NCBI GenBank assembly: GCA_000499405.2
Contig: HG738137.1
Coordinates: forward strand, 7,130,001 to 7,194,000
Direction: 5' to 3'
Origin: Onchocerca volvulus
Lineage: Eukaryota; Nematoda; Chromadorea; Rhabditida; Onchocercidae
Length of the DNA: 64,000 bases
The position numbers and the translations under genes were made by a program. The notes below the pieces were generated by a model. That model was not told the DNA's origin, made no database searches, and was given only the letters and a program-made list of their open reading frames with translations. Below, piece after piece: positions 1 to 15,900 of the stretch. Each line of letters begins with the position of its first letter. Position 1 is the stretch's first letter.

Positions 1-86
1 TTAAATATTAGCGATAGGAAAAAACTCGAAAACTGTGTATGTGTGTAAGTTCCACACATAAATCTGTTAAGTCTGTGGAATCATAC

Positions 87-284
87 CGAATTAAGATTAA
101 GCGCATCGCGCAGATGTTGTTCAAGACATTTCGATAGTGCTAACAACCAATCCCACTTCCGCTGCATTGCATTCAGATAAAATTCAATTACATGAATAGC
201 TGGATGGCCTTGATTTAAGAGAGCTGCGCCTTTGTTGTGCACGTCGTTGAAACGTGGCTCTCGAAGTTCAATTTCATGAAGAAG
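87..284 (-). CDS. vab-10: vab-10 exon, spectrin repeat, last one in window
   Basis: Sixty-six codons, phase 0: [40 protein letters not shown], then [14 protein letters not shown]. The GHPA...W.W motif is diagnostic of the plakin domain. The donor TCG|GTATGA shows the gene continues past position 1; 1-86 is intron. Confidence 0.94.
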
Positions 285-3200
285 CTAAAAAAAATCAGCG
301 TTTCTAATTAAAATTTGACATAACAATTAACAAATTCTAAAAATATTGAGATTTTTAATTTATTTTGAAATCGTAAATTTCTTTTTGACATTAACCATTC
401 ATTTAACTTCTATGATAAATTTTTAATACATCCACCTATCCAACATTATCATTCATACATGGTAAACAGTCATACCTCACCTCAATCAGTGATACATTCG
501 CAATCCAAACACATTTTCTATAGGATTTTTATCCCAAAGAAAACTCACAGAATTACAATGATTTCTAAATTCTTCGCACAGTTTGTATGAAGAAAAATGA
601 ACAGTGAAAGTTAAGATCCAAAGAAAGTTTACAATATTCCAGCCATAAAATGAGTTTCTCAAAGATATTGAAAAGAAAGGAATTTTTGAACAAATCAAAA
701 CAAACAAATTTATGTGGAAAACACAATTTATCATAAATATAAAAGCCGAAATACCTGTTTATAATAATTCTGTAGCATGGGTAAATCAAGTTGTTTGATA
801 TCGGACCAATTTCTAGAAACTTCAATGTCTTCCCTCTCATTGATCCATACAATTTCATGCTGTGCTCCACGGATAAACGCGATCAAAGTATCCAAATCAA
901 GCATACGCCCAGCTGATAAATCTCGCAACTGTTGATATTCGCTTTCCAATATGCTAAGCAATTCACAGTATTCGTGGGTATCTTCTGCAGATATCTCTGC
1001 CTGGAAACAATAAGTTCTATAAAATTGAACATTAATCTTTATTTTTCCCATTTATTGTCATTTATTTCTTTTTTATTTTCCAAATTTATTCAAACTTTGT
1101 TCTAAGAGAAGATGTCAGTTAATATAAACAAACTTATTGTTGGATTTTATTTTATTTTTTTCATAAATACATGTTTGCTGTCACATGCTTAAACATGCTC
1201 GATTTGGTACTAATAATTCAGAACCTTATAACTGGACAACAGTCAATCAGCCTTTATCAAAAACTAGTTCATGAGATTATTCCGGATCTTCTATAAATCT
1301 ACGAAGCAATGAAGCTAATGGAACTGAACAGTTTTAAACTAAACTTAAATTTCTTTAAACTTTCTTTTTTATAAAAGCTTTTTATCAAAATCCTCAAATA
1401 AAGTGTTTGCTTTGTTTGTCGCAGTATAATTTCGTGTGCAGAAAATTCCCTTGAAGGTAAATTGATGGGATGAAATAAACGCCGATGACCTTCTCCCAAA
1501 GAGAAGGAAACGAAGGATGGTACGAAGATAGGAGAGGAAGAAAAGAAGGGAGGAAAGAGAGAAGAGGAAACTTGTGGAAAGTCATTAATGATTCGTTCTC
1601 GGATAGTGTATAAAATAATAAAGTTTTTCAATAAATGCTGCTCGATGCAAGGTCATTCCAATTTCCATGTATATTCATATGTTACCAAAACAAAAGAAGA
1701 CCCATTAATTAATTCTTTCACCAACTATCTACGGGTAATGTCTACATAAACGTTGTATTATCAATTCTATTATTCACCGTACAATATACATCATGAAATA
1801 GTAACTAATTAAGAAAACTTGAAATTATTATATCTAAACAATAAGGAATTTAAAAAAAAAAAAAAAAAGAAATGACTTAAAGTAAATATTTATCAATTAT
1901 TAGCTTAGGCCAAAATATGTGTTGATGATTCACATAGAAAATTCAATTCACCGATATTTGAGTTTTAATAGCATATTAAGGTGAACTGAATTTTTCCAGT
2001 AATACGAAAACTAAGAGTAGATTTACGATGCTACAGTTTAACTTTTATTTTTTTTATTCGCAATACAAATCACGACACTATTGAAAAATCCGTGCTAAAT
2101 AGAAAGTTATACTATTTCTAAAATAGAAATAATACTTGAAGCAAGCTCTATAACTTCTGTCACAATCGTTATTTAGTTCTATAATTTCCGCTTTCAGTGG
2201 ATGTCTTATACTTTATAAAAAAAAAAAAAACTAACCTGTCTAGCTATACATTCATCAACACTCTGTCGAAAGTCTTGTATTTCGTGGTTATCAATTTTGT
2301 GTTCTTCAAACATGCTCTCAAGCTGTTCCAAATCCTCGACAAAGTCCATCTCTGATAACTTTCCCTAAGACAGTGATTCTTCAAAATCTTTCTAATGAAG
2401 AAAAAAAAACTTGTTTAGAATATCAAATTCTGTAATTTCCAAAACTTCGGAAACTTTCAATTTAAATACTAATTTGCTCTTTTTACTTTAGCATTTTCTG
2501 TCTTTTCCCTCATTATTGAGATTGTGACTTTATGCTTGTTATAAAATAACTTACCAGACGTGAACGAACCCATTGTATGCAATCTTCTACGCGTACAAAC
2601 GTTGTACGACGTATCGATTCACGTCGCTGCTCATTCTCTCGCATCAGTTGCTCTGTTCGAATACCAAGACGTGTCACAAATTGAGTTCGTAATCTCGAGA
2701 GATAAGCCTGACGACGCTGTTCTAATCCATATACCCTATATAAGAATTTTAATTGCATTCTCCATTTTAATGAAATCAAAAATAATAATAATAAATAATA
2801 ATAACGAAAACTCTGAAAAATGGACGCAGAAATTATTATTAACAGTGATAAAAGCATTTTTAACAGTTTCTAAATAACATCCTGGATGGCAAATTTTGTT
2901 AATAAGTTACCAGAAATTGCATCCCGCCTTTTTTCATCAAAATTTCTAGATGATAGCGGAGCAAAATTATCACCCGTATACAATCTATGTAGCTGCATGC
3001 TGATCATAATCACGATTCTTTTCGCAACAAAAAAAAAAAGAACTCTTTCGAACCATACGGTCTTATTCATCTAATGACTGATTAACTGTTAATGAAGAAA
3101 GACATACTGTTGATAATAATCGTTTGCCTCCGGATGACGCAAACGTTTAAGTTGGTCTACATCTTCAAAAAATCCACCAATCGGTGCTTCTAGCGCTATA

Positions 3201-6200
3201 AGATCATCAATAATCCCGTCAATGAGGCGCTGCAAGTCTGCTGGTCGTGATGTATCAACTGCAATATCATGACATGAAACATCACATTAAACCACGATAT
3301 TAAACAATTTATAGTAATAATTATTGAAATGAATAAGAATTTAAGTAATGAATTGATAGGCTCGAATCCACAAATATTCAATTTATTGATAAACTAACGA
3401 TTATGAACTAACTTTATTTGATTTTAAATGGGATAAATTTTTTAAATTTTAAGATATGTTTGGGAAATATTTTTCAATTCGAAGAAAATTTGTTTGAAAA
3501 TTAACTTCGTGATTCGGCATCTTCAATTCTGCTCAAAATATGATCCAATTTCTCATTCGTTATCCCAATACCACGCGCCAAGCGACTAATAATATCAGTT
3601 GTCGAACCCTGAAAATTTTATGAATGGATAATTTTTCAATAACAATTAGCTTCAACTTGTCCGGAGAGATCAAAGGGATTCAAAAGCTTCACTAAAAAAA
3701 GCAATTACATGCACTGCTGGCTAACTACGGAAAATTTTGTCAAGCACAAAACATAAAATATAGAATTCGTCTTAAAAAAATTTCAAAAGAATCACATTTA
3801 TATCATGGATTTCCAATAAATTTAAATTAAATAGATTAATATTTTAAACTTAAATGCCAAATGAACGAATAATACAAAAATAAACCCTTTAACGTATGAC
3901 GGTATTATTTTTAGTTTCGGCGGATGACTGTGACGCCAATAAATTAACCTCATTTATGTGAAAAAATAAAAAAAAAAAAGAAAAAACAATCATCGAATTT
4001 TCTCGCTCCAAAAGGAAAAAAAAAAAAAAGAATAGTAGCATAATGATTTTAACATGCGACATAGCACAGAAAAGCAAAATGTAAATGGAAGAAATTCACT
4101 AAAAACTTTCGTTGTAGCTAACATTTACCTGTGCTACAGCTTACGTAAACGATAATTACAACGAAAAAAGGAATGTTAGTTACGCATTTTTTTTCAGAAG
4201 TAAAATTGACTAATACTTTTCTTACAAAGCAATAGCAATCGATTGAAGAATTTAAAAAACACTAAAAAAAAAAAAGAAAAAAAGCAACGGCAAGAAAAAT
4301 AACAGCGGAAAAAAAAAAAAAGAAGAACTTCTGGTATTATCAAAGCAAATCATTATTTTCTACGAGAGAAATATTTTCGCATTTTTTTTGTGCAAAAATT
4401 TTATCGTCAAAAAAATTTCCAACCGGTTCTTTTCTTTTTTTTTTTTTTTGTTTTTTTAGCAAAAATTACAAAGCTCACTGCTCCTTACTGTAGAAAGATC
4501 TCCATAATGACTTAACACCTACATCAACAAAATAACAATTAGACTTATCATTTCAAAGTATTTCATTATTTTCTTCTGCGAACAGCAGCTGACAATATAA
4601 ATGTTTTTTTATGAAGTTAACACATTCTATTCATCATTTTCATTAGTATTTTGATTTGATATTCTTTTATTTTATGAAAAATTCTTGTTATTTCCATTCT
4701 GTTCGAGTTCGAAAAACCTTACCAATTCGAGTTAGATTAAACTTTGAAGCACAAATTTATTTGATAGTTACTCTTATTAGAGATGGATAATATACAAACT
4801 GAACAAGTAAATACACTGAAACAACACAATTAGCTGGAAATAAAAGCTGAAAAGAAGAGCAGCGAAGTATGTAAAGAATTAAAATAGTAAAGGATCCATC
4901 TTAGCATCTTCAAATACCTGAACTCCAGCTTGCTCTTCGATCAGACTGAATCGTTCGTTGAGTGATCGAAGTAATCGTTGCCAGGATCGATCCAGGCTTT
5001 GTGTGCTTAGCTCTACAGGAATTTGTAGATGTTCGGTACGTTCGAAAAGTTGGTGTAGTTCAGCGTAATGATCCGCTAAACGTTGCTTTTCGCGTGCTTT
5101 CGGCGGTAAATCTTCAGATTTAAATCTTTCTAAGTCATGTTCTAATCGGCGTAATTCTCCCAGATTTGTTGGCAGTTGACGATCATCCATCAGACGTGTA
5201 GCCCGCTCCACCCAGTGCAACCATTCTGATGCTTCACGTTCATATTCATACATTACATCCTCGTACTGAACATGGCAATAGTTATCATTATTAGAGTTGA
5301 TTTGCGATATCAGACTGCTGAGGGCAATACATTAAAATATGTGCAGTAAACAATCATCAAACGTGTACAGCATAGTTCAAAAATTAAGGAACATAAACTG
5401 TGATTCAGTTAGGTCTCATTATAGGGAATTCTTTAAGTGATCTTATTCTGGAATGTCATTAAATCGATTTCAATCATTTCCAGTTAAAAGCTAAGGAAAA
5501 AACTGACTATTTGCCCCTCAAACAATTAATTAACCCCTTTTTCTCGGTTATGAAATCCTATGATTTCTTAGGATTTCTATTTAGGTAATGGACTAATTCC
5601 GTATAAAAGGTTGATAAGACTATTTGATTTCAGTAATACTATAAGAAATTAACTGAAAGCACTTAAAATTTCTATAGAACTTACAAATATTTTTATAAAA
5701 ACAAGAAGGACAATTATACAAGATTTGTGCTCATTCTGAAAAGAAAAGAAACTCACAAATACAATGTTATTCACCTTCCATTAGTGCTTTAAGTATCAAA
5801 CAATTTTGTGCAAAATTTATACGGAATTTTGAAAGAAAACAAATAAAAACCTATCTATAATTGTTTTCTATTAGCGCACTTTTTTTAAAGAAATATTTTC
5901 GAAAATTTAATATGGAAATACACCAACAGATTATACTATAACTACTCTTATAGGTTAATTCATTATCTGGCAGCTAAAATTTACACAAAAAATTTTCCTC
6001 ATCAAACTGGCTTCTATACCACATGCTGAAAATTGTCATTCCAAACTAACTTTTCAAAAAACAGTAAGAGCTAACCAAAAAAGATAATTTTATATTATTT
6101 TCTTATTAAAAAAAAAATGCTTAGCCTTCCTCCAAACTAATTTGGAAAATGGATTCAAAAGTTTCCTAATAAGCATTCCGGTTTGAAGATTAAACTTCTA

Positions 6201-9200
6201 AGTTTCAATTATTCAGAGATCGTTTTATTCTTACTAAAATTTAAATTGAATTCTTCATAAATATTTATATGCATCTATTATTTTTCATTTCACTAATACT
6301 AATTATCGCTACATGAGTGGGACAATCGAATACAAAGATATATATATTAGAAAAAAAAAAAAAACGAAAAAACGAAAAAATGATATTAAAGAACCAAAAC
6401 CAGCTGTCATATATTAAAGCTTCCCTGTTATAAAAAGGGAAAATGAGATATTCAAAATTTAAAAATAAGAACATGAACTAAATATGGATAAAACTAATTA
6501 CTGCATTATGGGGACAAAACTTAGTGATTAAACTGATTTAAGTTGCATTTTTTCATTAAATAAAAAATTTCTTATTGATAAATAGAATTATGGTTAGCTT
6601 AAAAATTTATCAATCTTTGAAAATAGCGAAACTCTTGATGTATTTAATGACCATCACATTTTTTTATAAAATATCAAATGTTCACAGTTCCTTCGAAAAA
6701 GTAAGTTTTGCAAAATGTTATTTTGAAAAGATTGATTACTAACGAAAATCCACAAAAAGAATTTCCCATAATAACCATTGATAATTTTACACAATCATAC
6801 TAATATTTTTAAAAATGAAGAAAAGTTCTACACTCTCTGCTAATTAAATTTTTAAACTTGAACTTAAAACAGTCAAAAACAAATATTTTGTTTGCTTTTC
6901 AGCATTTTCGAGGAAACTGAACTATTTTTTTGAGAGTGACATTCAAGTGACCTCTAGTCTTAAAGATAAGGGAGATAAAACTGACTTTACTCAGTTCACT
7001 AGTATGTGGCAAGGCGTTGTAAAGCGAAGAGACGTAAGTAATGATACTCTTCTCATCCGGTGTATCCACGTCAACATCTTCTGCATCCAAAAGTCTGGAA
7101 ACACCAAATTCACTTTCAGCTGCGGCAAATGCATTATTCAGACGATCTCGAGCTGATATATTTTCGCCAATTATCTGAAGTTACTACTTATTTGATTCTC
7201 AAATTTTTTACAAAATTTCACAAATAATAGAATAGAAATAATGTACGTCAACATTATAAAAACAAATAAGATCATCGATTATAATTGGAACTGCTCAATT
7301 ATTACTAGAGCAGACTTAATGCTGAAAGATACTGAAAGATGTCAGCCATCAAATTTTTTCAATCTATCTACTTTGTCCATTTGGTTTTCACCGGATAACA
7401 TGCTACCGAGTTTTCCCGCTCTCTCCTAATTTCTGTAATATGTTCATTGTGAATTAACACAGTCCAAATATTTTAGCATCAGTATCGACTTAGATATTGA
7501 GGAAAAGTTTTTAAGTAATTATGACAAGTTGTAGCAAACAACATACTTTACTCCACTGTATAAGATTCGGTCGATAACGATGCAGGATAGCATTGAAGGC
7601 TAAACCATCTCTCCAACTATTGGTAAAGTTGCGAACATTAACACCTGGATATCCGCGTGTAACATCTTGCGCCCACTGTAATAGAGCATCTCGAGCTGAA
7701 ACACCATCTGTGCTGGACAGTACTTCTGATACCTGAAAAACATACTTTATGGTAGAAAATAAATTGTCAAATTATAGTGAAATGTTTGAAAAGAAATTTA
7801 AAAATTTCGAAATTTCCATCCCGATATTTTGATTCTCCGTGTAAATAATTTAAAAAAAAAAAAGAAAAAAAAAACAAGAAAAATGAAATTATGTCCAATA
7901 ATATTGAAGCCTTCGCTTTTCTTCTCGTCAACCTGTCACTTTCGAAATATTTGCATTTGTTCTTAAACATGATTCAGTTCTCAAAATTACCACAACATAC
8001 ACTTTCGGCATTTCGCTGCTCGCTAAATATACTCGCTTACCTTGTCAGTTCATTTTTTCACATATTTCATTAAGTTTTAAAATCAATTCCACCAATGTCA
8101 TAAAAACATTGAAATGTTCGATAAAAAGATAAAATGATAATAGAATGGCAAAAAACTTAGTGAAATGATCAATTTTTTTGTTATCCAGCAATGAAAAATT
8201 GTAAAAATAGAAGTAAACATATCTTAATATTGCTAGCAAAATTCAACAAAAAGTAACGAAAATTTCAAATCAGACTTAGAAAAGATATTTCCTGAATTTG
8301 AATTTCAAAAAAAAAAAAAAAAAAAAAAAAAAGTGAAAGAAGTGATCAGAGAAAAGAATTCATGAAAACTTTCAAAGTCATAGTACCATAAAGGATTCTT
8401 AAGCAAATGTCCCTTGGTAATCTATAAATGATTAATTGTATAGTATGAAAGAAGAAAGGTAAGTTACTGGTGTACAGAAAGTATTACGAAAATCTTCCAT
8501 TTATCTGATTTACACAGATTAATGAAATGAAGATTTATTGCTTCACTTGCTTCACAGGCTATTCTTTCACAATTTCTGTCCGTTAAGTGAAGGAATTATT
8601 TATGGAACATGTGTTCCTACAACATGTGCACCTGTGTTGCGGTGAACGAATGATTCGTCTAGGTTAAACTTAAAAAACAAATGAAAGTATTTTATCTCCA
8701 AGAATTCATATTCGTTGTTCATTCAGAACAAATTGAATAAATTCAATAAAAACTTAAAACAAAATTAATTGCGTGGTGAATGTAACTTCTTAACCGTAAT
8801 TACAATTTCTATCAGTCAATATAATATAGTGAAGAGAATAATATTTCGTGTTAAATGAAACGTGAAAGACAGTAATGGAAATGAAAGAACCAACTTTGCT
8901 CTTCTTCGATTTCCGATTACTGTCCCGTTCACCGCGTGTTTTCTTGACACGCTGAACTTTACGTTCGAAATGTTCTCGTGCTTCATAGGAAGAACTCTCC
9001 GAGAATGCTTGTCCACTAGGCCATGCAGCTTCAATACGTCCATTTCTATCGATTGGAACAACTTGGCCATTGCGTACATCTTCTACGATCGTACCACCAC
9101 CCACTCCATATGATGGTGATACGCTGTGGATAGTAGAACCATCAACTGCCGAATAACCGTTGACTTTATCGGTAGTACTGCCAGCTGATCGAGTCAATTC

Positions 9201-9885
9201 ATGCTTACGTTCAGCTTTTTTGGAATATGAACGTAATACTTTGTACATCTCCAGATGATGCGTGATATTCACGCAGAATAAACTGGAGATAGACGGAGAT
9301 GATAGAAATACGACAGATTGATTGTATACAACAAACAACAATATTCCACCACTCTCTTCTGTATACAACAACTACACAGCAAAGCTATCTCTCGCAGCAC
9401 ACAACGATGGCCACTCGAAAACTGAAAATGAGAAAAGGATGGATGGATGGATGGATGGATGCGGCAAATGATGTGTATGTGTGTCCAAGTATGATTTCAA
9501 TTTTCCTTCGACAAAATGCTCCTACTGCTCTTGCTGCTACAGAAGTACTGCAACTTGCAGATACAATTATGATGTAGTCAGATGCTATCCTACTAGCTAT
9601 TGCTGCAGAAGGATGGAATAGTTTAGTTATAGACGATGCCTGTATTTATTGCTAGTACTCGTGCAGCAATATCGACAATGCATGCACATTTCCAAACTAT
9701 CCATCCTATCGCGCGATGCTCTCTTCATTTCGGGTCCGCCTCTATTCAGGTTTTTACCAGCAGTAATGCCCTGAATAACCGATCCCTTCTTGCCCACACA
9801 ACTTCTGTCAACCTTTCCTTCACAGACGTCACAAACTTCTTCCCTTCCCCCGAAATACCTTCTCATTTCCTTCCTTCACACACCT

Positions 9886-9916
<31 letters not shown>

Positions 9917-12900
9917 TATGTATCAAATTTCATTATATTTATTGTATCCGACATGGTGCGCACTGTTTTGAAGGCTATTTACATACGACAAAGTCGTCTT
10001 CCTTTTGCAGGAATACAAATGGAGAAAGTAAAGGAAGAGAAGATGCAAAGATGAATTCATGCATGACATGGCCGAACAATTCCAATTATCCACTAGAAGA
10101 CTTTCATCCTTTCTCCATGATTTTTATAAACCAATTGAGATGGTTGGGGATTCTAACATCAGAATAGATTCTCGGACCAAAGAATTCCTATCTCGGCTCC
10201 TATTACAATTTTCGCAAGAACTAGATTAGAGTTTTCAAAGATCTTTCTTGAATCATCAATATTACAAAATTATAAAAAGAAAAATTCAGTAGGGTACAAC
10301 CAATTCCTACTACTCTTTTTCCATTCAACTTCTGCTATTTCTTGTCCTTCAACAAACTGTTCTTTTCTTATTGCAATACCTTTTGAACATCGAATGGTAG
10401 AGAGTAGAACAATTAAATGATTATGTATATGTAAACAAAAAAGTGCAATTAACTTCTATTTCACATGTTGGTGAATCATCATCAAAGTTAACTATTTACT
10501 CATCAGGATTTTCTGTTCATTCTTCATCTTACATGCATTCTAAGCATTCCATCTTATGATATTGTGGAATAGTCAATTTGTGTCTCTGCCGCAGGAACGC
10601 TTGATGACGAATTCGGGAACTGGTTCTGTTTCCGGTATTTCACTATTCAGATGTGTTTTCTAAATCTTATTTCTCACTATTTTTTGCTTTATAGTTTTTA
10701 TATAAAAGATTTTAGAACGAATGCATTATTTCTCTTTCAAGTACAGCGTATTTATGTAAAGCATAAGAAGAAAATAATCTGATAGACAAAGCAAAAAGTG
10801 AATACTTCTTTCTTATCCTCCATATGCTTGCAATATAAAACTGAGGAAATAATTTAACTTGAATTAAACTTTTCTTTATCGCTGATGAGAATTTTAATGT
10901 CAACATTTAAATTTTATTAAATCATGATTACATTTTCGGTTTCATATTCTAAATATTTTTTCTTTTTTATTTAGGAAGAATCTGTCCAGATTCAAATACT
11001 ATATATTAGCATTAATCCGATTTTATAATCCTCCGGACAACATCTAAATCTAATTGAGCGAAGAGCTATTATATATATATATATATATATAAACTTCTAA
11101 AGACTAGTCGCAATTCTTAATTTCTCACTTTATTCAATAAATTTCGCCTTGAAATTTACATTTCTCAAATCTAAAAGAATAAAACACTTCTAATGATGAT
11201 CTTAATAAAACTGCTATTTCAATTTTGAGCTATTTAACGCTGGTTTTCACTCTAGAAAAGGATTCATTCTATTCCCAACAGAATCAATTTTTTTCCGGTA
11301 AGAAATAGTTCAAAACTTTATTTGAGATTAAAATAGCCATATGAATGAAATCATAATTAAAAATAAGAAATGGAAATGAATGGTAATGACATCATTGAGA
11401 AATTAATTTTTTAACTTAAAAATTTTTAAGTCTCGATATTAATTATCTCTTTCAGATAATAGAAAGTGGGCAGCACAGTAATAAGACAAATCACTTAGTA
11501 AAATGCAGTGAAAGTTTTTGGAAAAGGAGGAAAGAGCTTATGAAAATGAAACATTAGTAAAATATGAGAAAGAAAATATCCAAAGTGAACGCCAAAACTA
11601 CGCCAACTGACTATCTTATAAAAAAATAAAAAATAAAGCATTTCATCGTCACTTAAAAAAGTAGCTGAAAATGAAATAATGGCACACCTGACTATCAGAA
11701 GCTCCTCGTTGCCGTTGCTTGATTACAGAAACCTGGAAATTCAAAATAATTGTCCAGATAAGCCCCAAAGTTAACTTTGGATTTCCTTCTACAATATCTT
11801 CTGGTCGAATATTAACGGTTTTTATCTGAAATTGAATACTGTCAAATTTTGAATCTATTATGAATCCTGAATAGAATCCACAAAGAGTATCAAATCATAG
11901 TATTGGACTTTGAAAAAAGCATCGATTTTCGACAGAATTTTTCATTCTCCAAAGACATGAGCGGAAATAATTTACGAAATTGAAATTCAAATCTAAAACT
12001 GACTCACATTTTTCCTTTTCAAAAAATCCAAACAGTATTGCACATTTTGTATCCTATGAAAGCGTGTATACCCGTTTTCACGAGGCTGAAAGGGAAGCAA
12101 AATTAAAACAAAATATTGAAATAATCTTTTGCAAGTATAATACAATAAATTAGTTTCACTGGAATTTTTAGCCTAACATCCAAACAAGTCCAGAAAAACT
12201 GCACCAAAACACTTGTTAAACAGTTTATTTTATAGTATTATCAATATTTATCCATAATTCACCAACAATTAAAGGAAGTGAAACATTTCCGTATGAATGC
12301 TGTGCTTTTTGATGATTCATATATTTAGTCACTTATTTAAAACTGTTCTGAATTCAACAGTCCTTCTATTCGAGGACTTATTTGTGTCTGACATAAAATT
12401 TGCGGAAAATTTTATAGAATTTGTTAATGGCATGACATATGTATATTAATTAGTTATTATTTTCTGAAGGAATTCCAATCGAAAAGTTGAACTGTTTGGC
12501 ATAGAAACTGCTATGTTGATGTAGTAAAAATTATAGAAGTATGAACTTTTGTGGCACTTCGCTATCAGAACAGGTTATTGGTCATAATTTATGGTGAAGC
12601 AAAAGGAGTGTTTGATTAATTAATCATTTTTTGAAAACAAAAAGTTCTGTTTTTTACAGAAACTGCTTTCTGTAAATGATCAAGAACGACGCATTCGAAA
12701 ATGTGTAATCGAAAATGGGAAAGCAAAATGGGGAGATTTATTCTGAAGTGAATTTAATAAATGAAAAAAAAAATCGATTATTAAATAAAGTAGAAATATT
12801 ATCGAAAAATTTTTGTCACATTTAGTCAAACTGAAATTCACTTAAATCGTACTTTCTTTTTTTTTTTTTTTTTTTATTAATGACTGGACGGTAGAATATC

Positions 12901-15900
12901 TTGATAGTTTTCTCAGCTTAAAATCAGCAGGAATAGAAATAGTATTAGCTTTATCGAAAGTGCAAAAAAACCGGATCAATAAATAACACTTGAATTTGAA
13001 CATTGCATCTACACCATTAATTAATTGGTATCTTTCCAAACATTCCAATAAATTAATGGAATATACATAATGTTCAAATCTATTCTCAACATCATTTCAA
13101 AAAATTTTTAAAACGATCAACAACAATGATGCCGGAAAATTAACTAATATAAAATGTCCGAAATGATCTCCCTAATAAAAAAAATGAAGATTCAATGAGG
13201 TCGAACTGAAGACTGAATTTTTTATTATTAATCGAATAACCAATCCTTTTGGTGCTATTAACAATAAAATACGAATAAAAGAATTAGTAGCATTGGTATG
13301 AAAAAGTATGGAAAATAGTGGAAAGTTAAATCAGAAGATAACTTTTGCAAAATTTTTATCAGCAAGCAATTCTTGCATTTTTGTTTCCAAGAAATTTATA
13401 TGAAAAATAAAAAATATGCTGAAATACTTCTATGTATTATCCATGAATGATAGGAGATAGCAAAACAAATGCACGATTTTAGAATTAATAAGAAAACTTA
13501 ATAAAAATTTATATGAAAACTTAAATGACGTTATTATGATGAATATTTACCAGCTTCTCAGCGGAAAGTGCCTCGAGCAATGCGATGAGATTGTATCCAT
13601 CAGTGAGATCAACAAAGAGATCTTCCACATGTAGACCAGTCTGTAAAAAAAAAGTTTTTCTCAAGAAAAAAAATTAAACTGGAATTGAATAAATTAAGTA
13701 ATCAAACTCTTGTATGGCAGATCCAACAACGACATTTCTTTGGATTTTCACATCACTACATTAATAAAAGAATAAAATTCTCTGAACATTTCATTTTTCC
13801 AGAAAAGATAATGCAGAAATTTCTGAAGCATGTAGCATGCATTTTACATGATTTACGTAATTCGTAATTCGCATAAATACGTATTTTATCCATATTCTAT
13901 GTGTCAAACTTAGATGTATAAACATTATATAACATTGCAGTTTTCGACCCTTATTAAGCGAAAAATAGCTGTCAAATTCTTTTTTCAGAAATTTCACATG
14001 CAAAATATATCAGAAAACCGCTGTCATTCTTGCCGAATATTTAATAGAATTAGATTTCAAACGTTTAAAAAACCGTAATTGATGCTAACGTTACATTACA
14101 GGCGTGTAATAAGCAATTATCACAGTCTATAAAACCTTCATTTGATTTAATAAAAGTAAGGAAGTAGTATTTGGAAGTAAGTATCGACCGATTATCAATT
14201 AATTGAAGCGTTTAACACGTATTCACCATTCTATATATTTTAATTATAGATAATGCTTACTACTGATCGCTCAAATGATTTCTATACTATCATCGGAAAG
14301 AAAAAATTTTTTAGTAGGGCTCGAAGAGCTACCTAATTTTCAGAATCCCCGACTTTTTCAATAAAAATTGAAGCTAATCTTAGAAAGAGAAATAATGATA
14401 ATTATTAAGAAAATATGAGGATTTCTACAATTGCTATTTGTTAATTGAATATCAGTATATGATACTTTAATATTCACTTTATTTTATTTCTGTTGTGTTT
14501 ATTTTGAAAATATTTTATACGCGAGAATAAAATGAATGTTGGGAGAATACTGTTGATAGAATATGTGCTTACATCTATGCTTATCGATTTCTCGATTTCT
14601 GGAATTTTTAAATCACCGGATGATAGGATAGTAACTAAAAGATAGCTGCAATAAAGCAGAGCTATATTTAACAATAAGAGGATTAAAAAAACGAAAAACA
14701 ATCTATAAAATATTAATCAAAAATTCGTTAATTTTCGAGGAACTATCTACTTCTCGAAGTCCCCAACTTATTCAGTAAAAGTTGTACTCAATTTTAGAAA
14801 GAGAAGTAATGATGTATGTGAAATGAAACAGTCACGAAAACAGTAAAAGCATACATAATTTTTTGTACAAATGCAAACTGAAAATATGTCTTTTCCGAAA
14901 TGTCATTAGAGACCAGATTTCATATAGGGGAAAATTCAGATTATTTACTTTTTAGTTTCCTGTCAAACTATTACTACAAAGTTATACATTTAAAAAAAAA
15001 GGGTTTTTTTTTTTCGAGAGATCCAAGTGCTTTCTTTGAGAGAGAACAGAAAAAAGAAAGAAGAGTGGGCTAAATTTTGTTTTCAAAATTCGAAATTAAA
15101 GAATCCAAGAAAGTTTTGAAAGTTTAAAATAATACGAAATTTCAGTACTGCTATTGAGAACGGAAAACTGAAAGATTAAACAACGCAAAAATTAACCTTG
15201 CCGAGATGCCTATTTACCCATTTCGTAAATGTTTTCTTTTGGATTGCGTCTCGCTCATCTGAAAAATGAACATCTTCAAATATTTTAGTTAAAAGTTAAA
15301 ATTTTAAAATTAAAGGAAGCTGACAAAACACCAAACTTTCAGGTTGAATTATTCCTTACTGCTAAATTAATTTATCACAAAAGAACAAAAATGGCTCAAA
15401 CTTGCAGACTGTTGAACAAACAAGTTATACTTTCAATGAAAAATGAAGATATGCTGATGAACAGTCCACATCAGTTGCGAAAGACAGTCCAGAAAAATTT
15501 TAGGAAATTAATATGAAATTTTATATGAGATTTTATTTAAAAAAAATTCTTTTCATAAAAATATTGCATAATTCCATGCATTTTCTTATATTTTCAAAGA
15601 ATTCTGAACAAGTAATTGAAGACTAATTACTATTAAGACGAAAAACCCTTCAGGCGGTATGAAAGATATTTGTATTTTTTTTTTCATATCTTCAACCGGT
15701 ATGAAAGGTAATTTTTTGAGCCTAGGTCTTTTTTGTTGGCCAAAGGTGATTATATTCAACCTTCTTGAAATATAAAGTACTAAATGACTTGATAATTTTG
15801 CTGACAAATTACAGTAAGACAAATTATGATAAAATAGCGAACCAAAGCTATCCAAAATATATGCTCATAATCTCTTTTATAAATCGAAATCAAAGTGTTC

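Larger units (their letters stand above)
285..4917 (-). other. vab-10 introns between the left-most exons
   Basis: The gaps 285-754, 1001-2235 and 3609-4917 hold AT-rich intron with poly-A/poly-T runs; I see no gene or element in them. Confidence 0.8.
9283..11687 (-). other. vab-10 intron with promoter-like block at about 9300-10100
   Basis: The half near 9300-10100 is richer in GC than its surroundings and carries GGAT and AG repeats, as expected upstream of the candidate internal first exon. The rest is plain AT-rich intron. Confidence 0.4.

Noticed and set aside
2870..3070. Minus-strand ORF with plausible text ([15 protein letters not shown]) between two vab-10 exons
   Set aside because: Neither available acceptor/donor combination keeps the phase between the flanking exons, which join perfectly without it.
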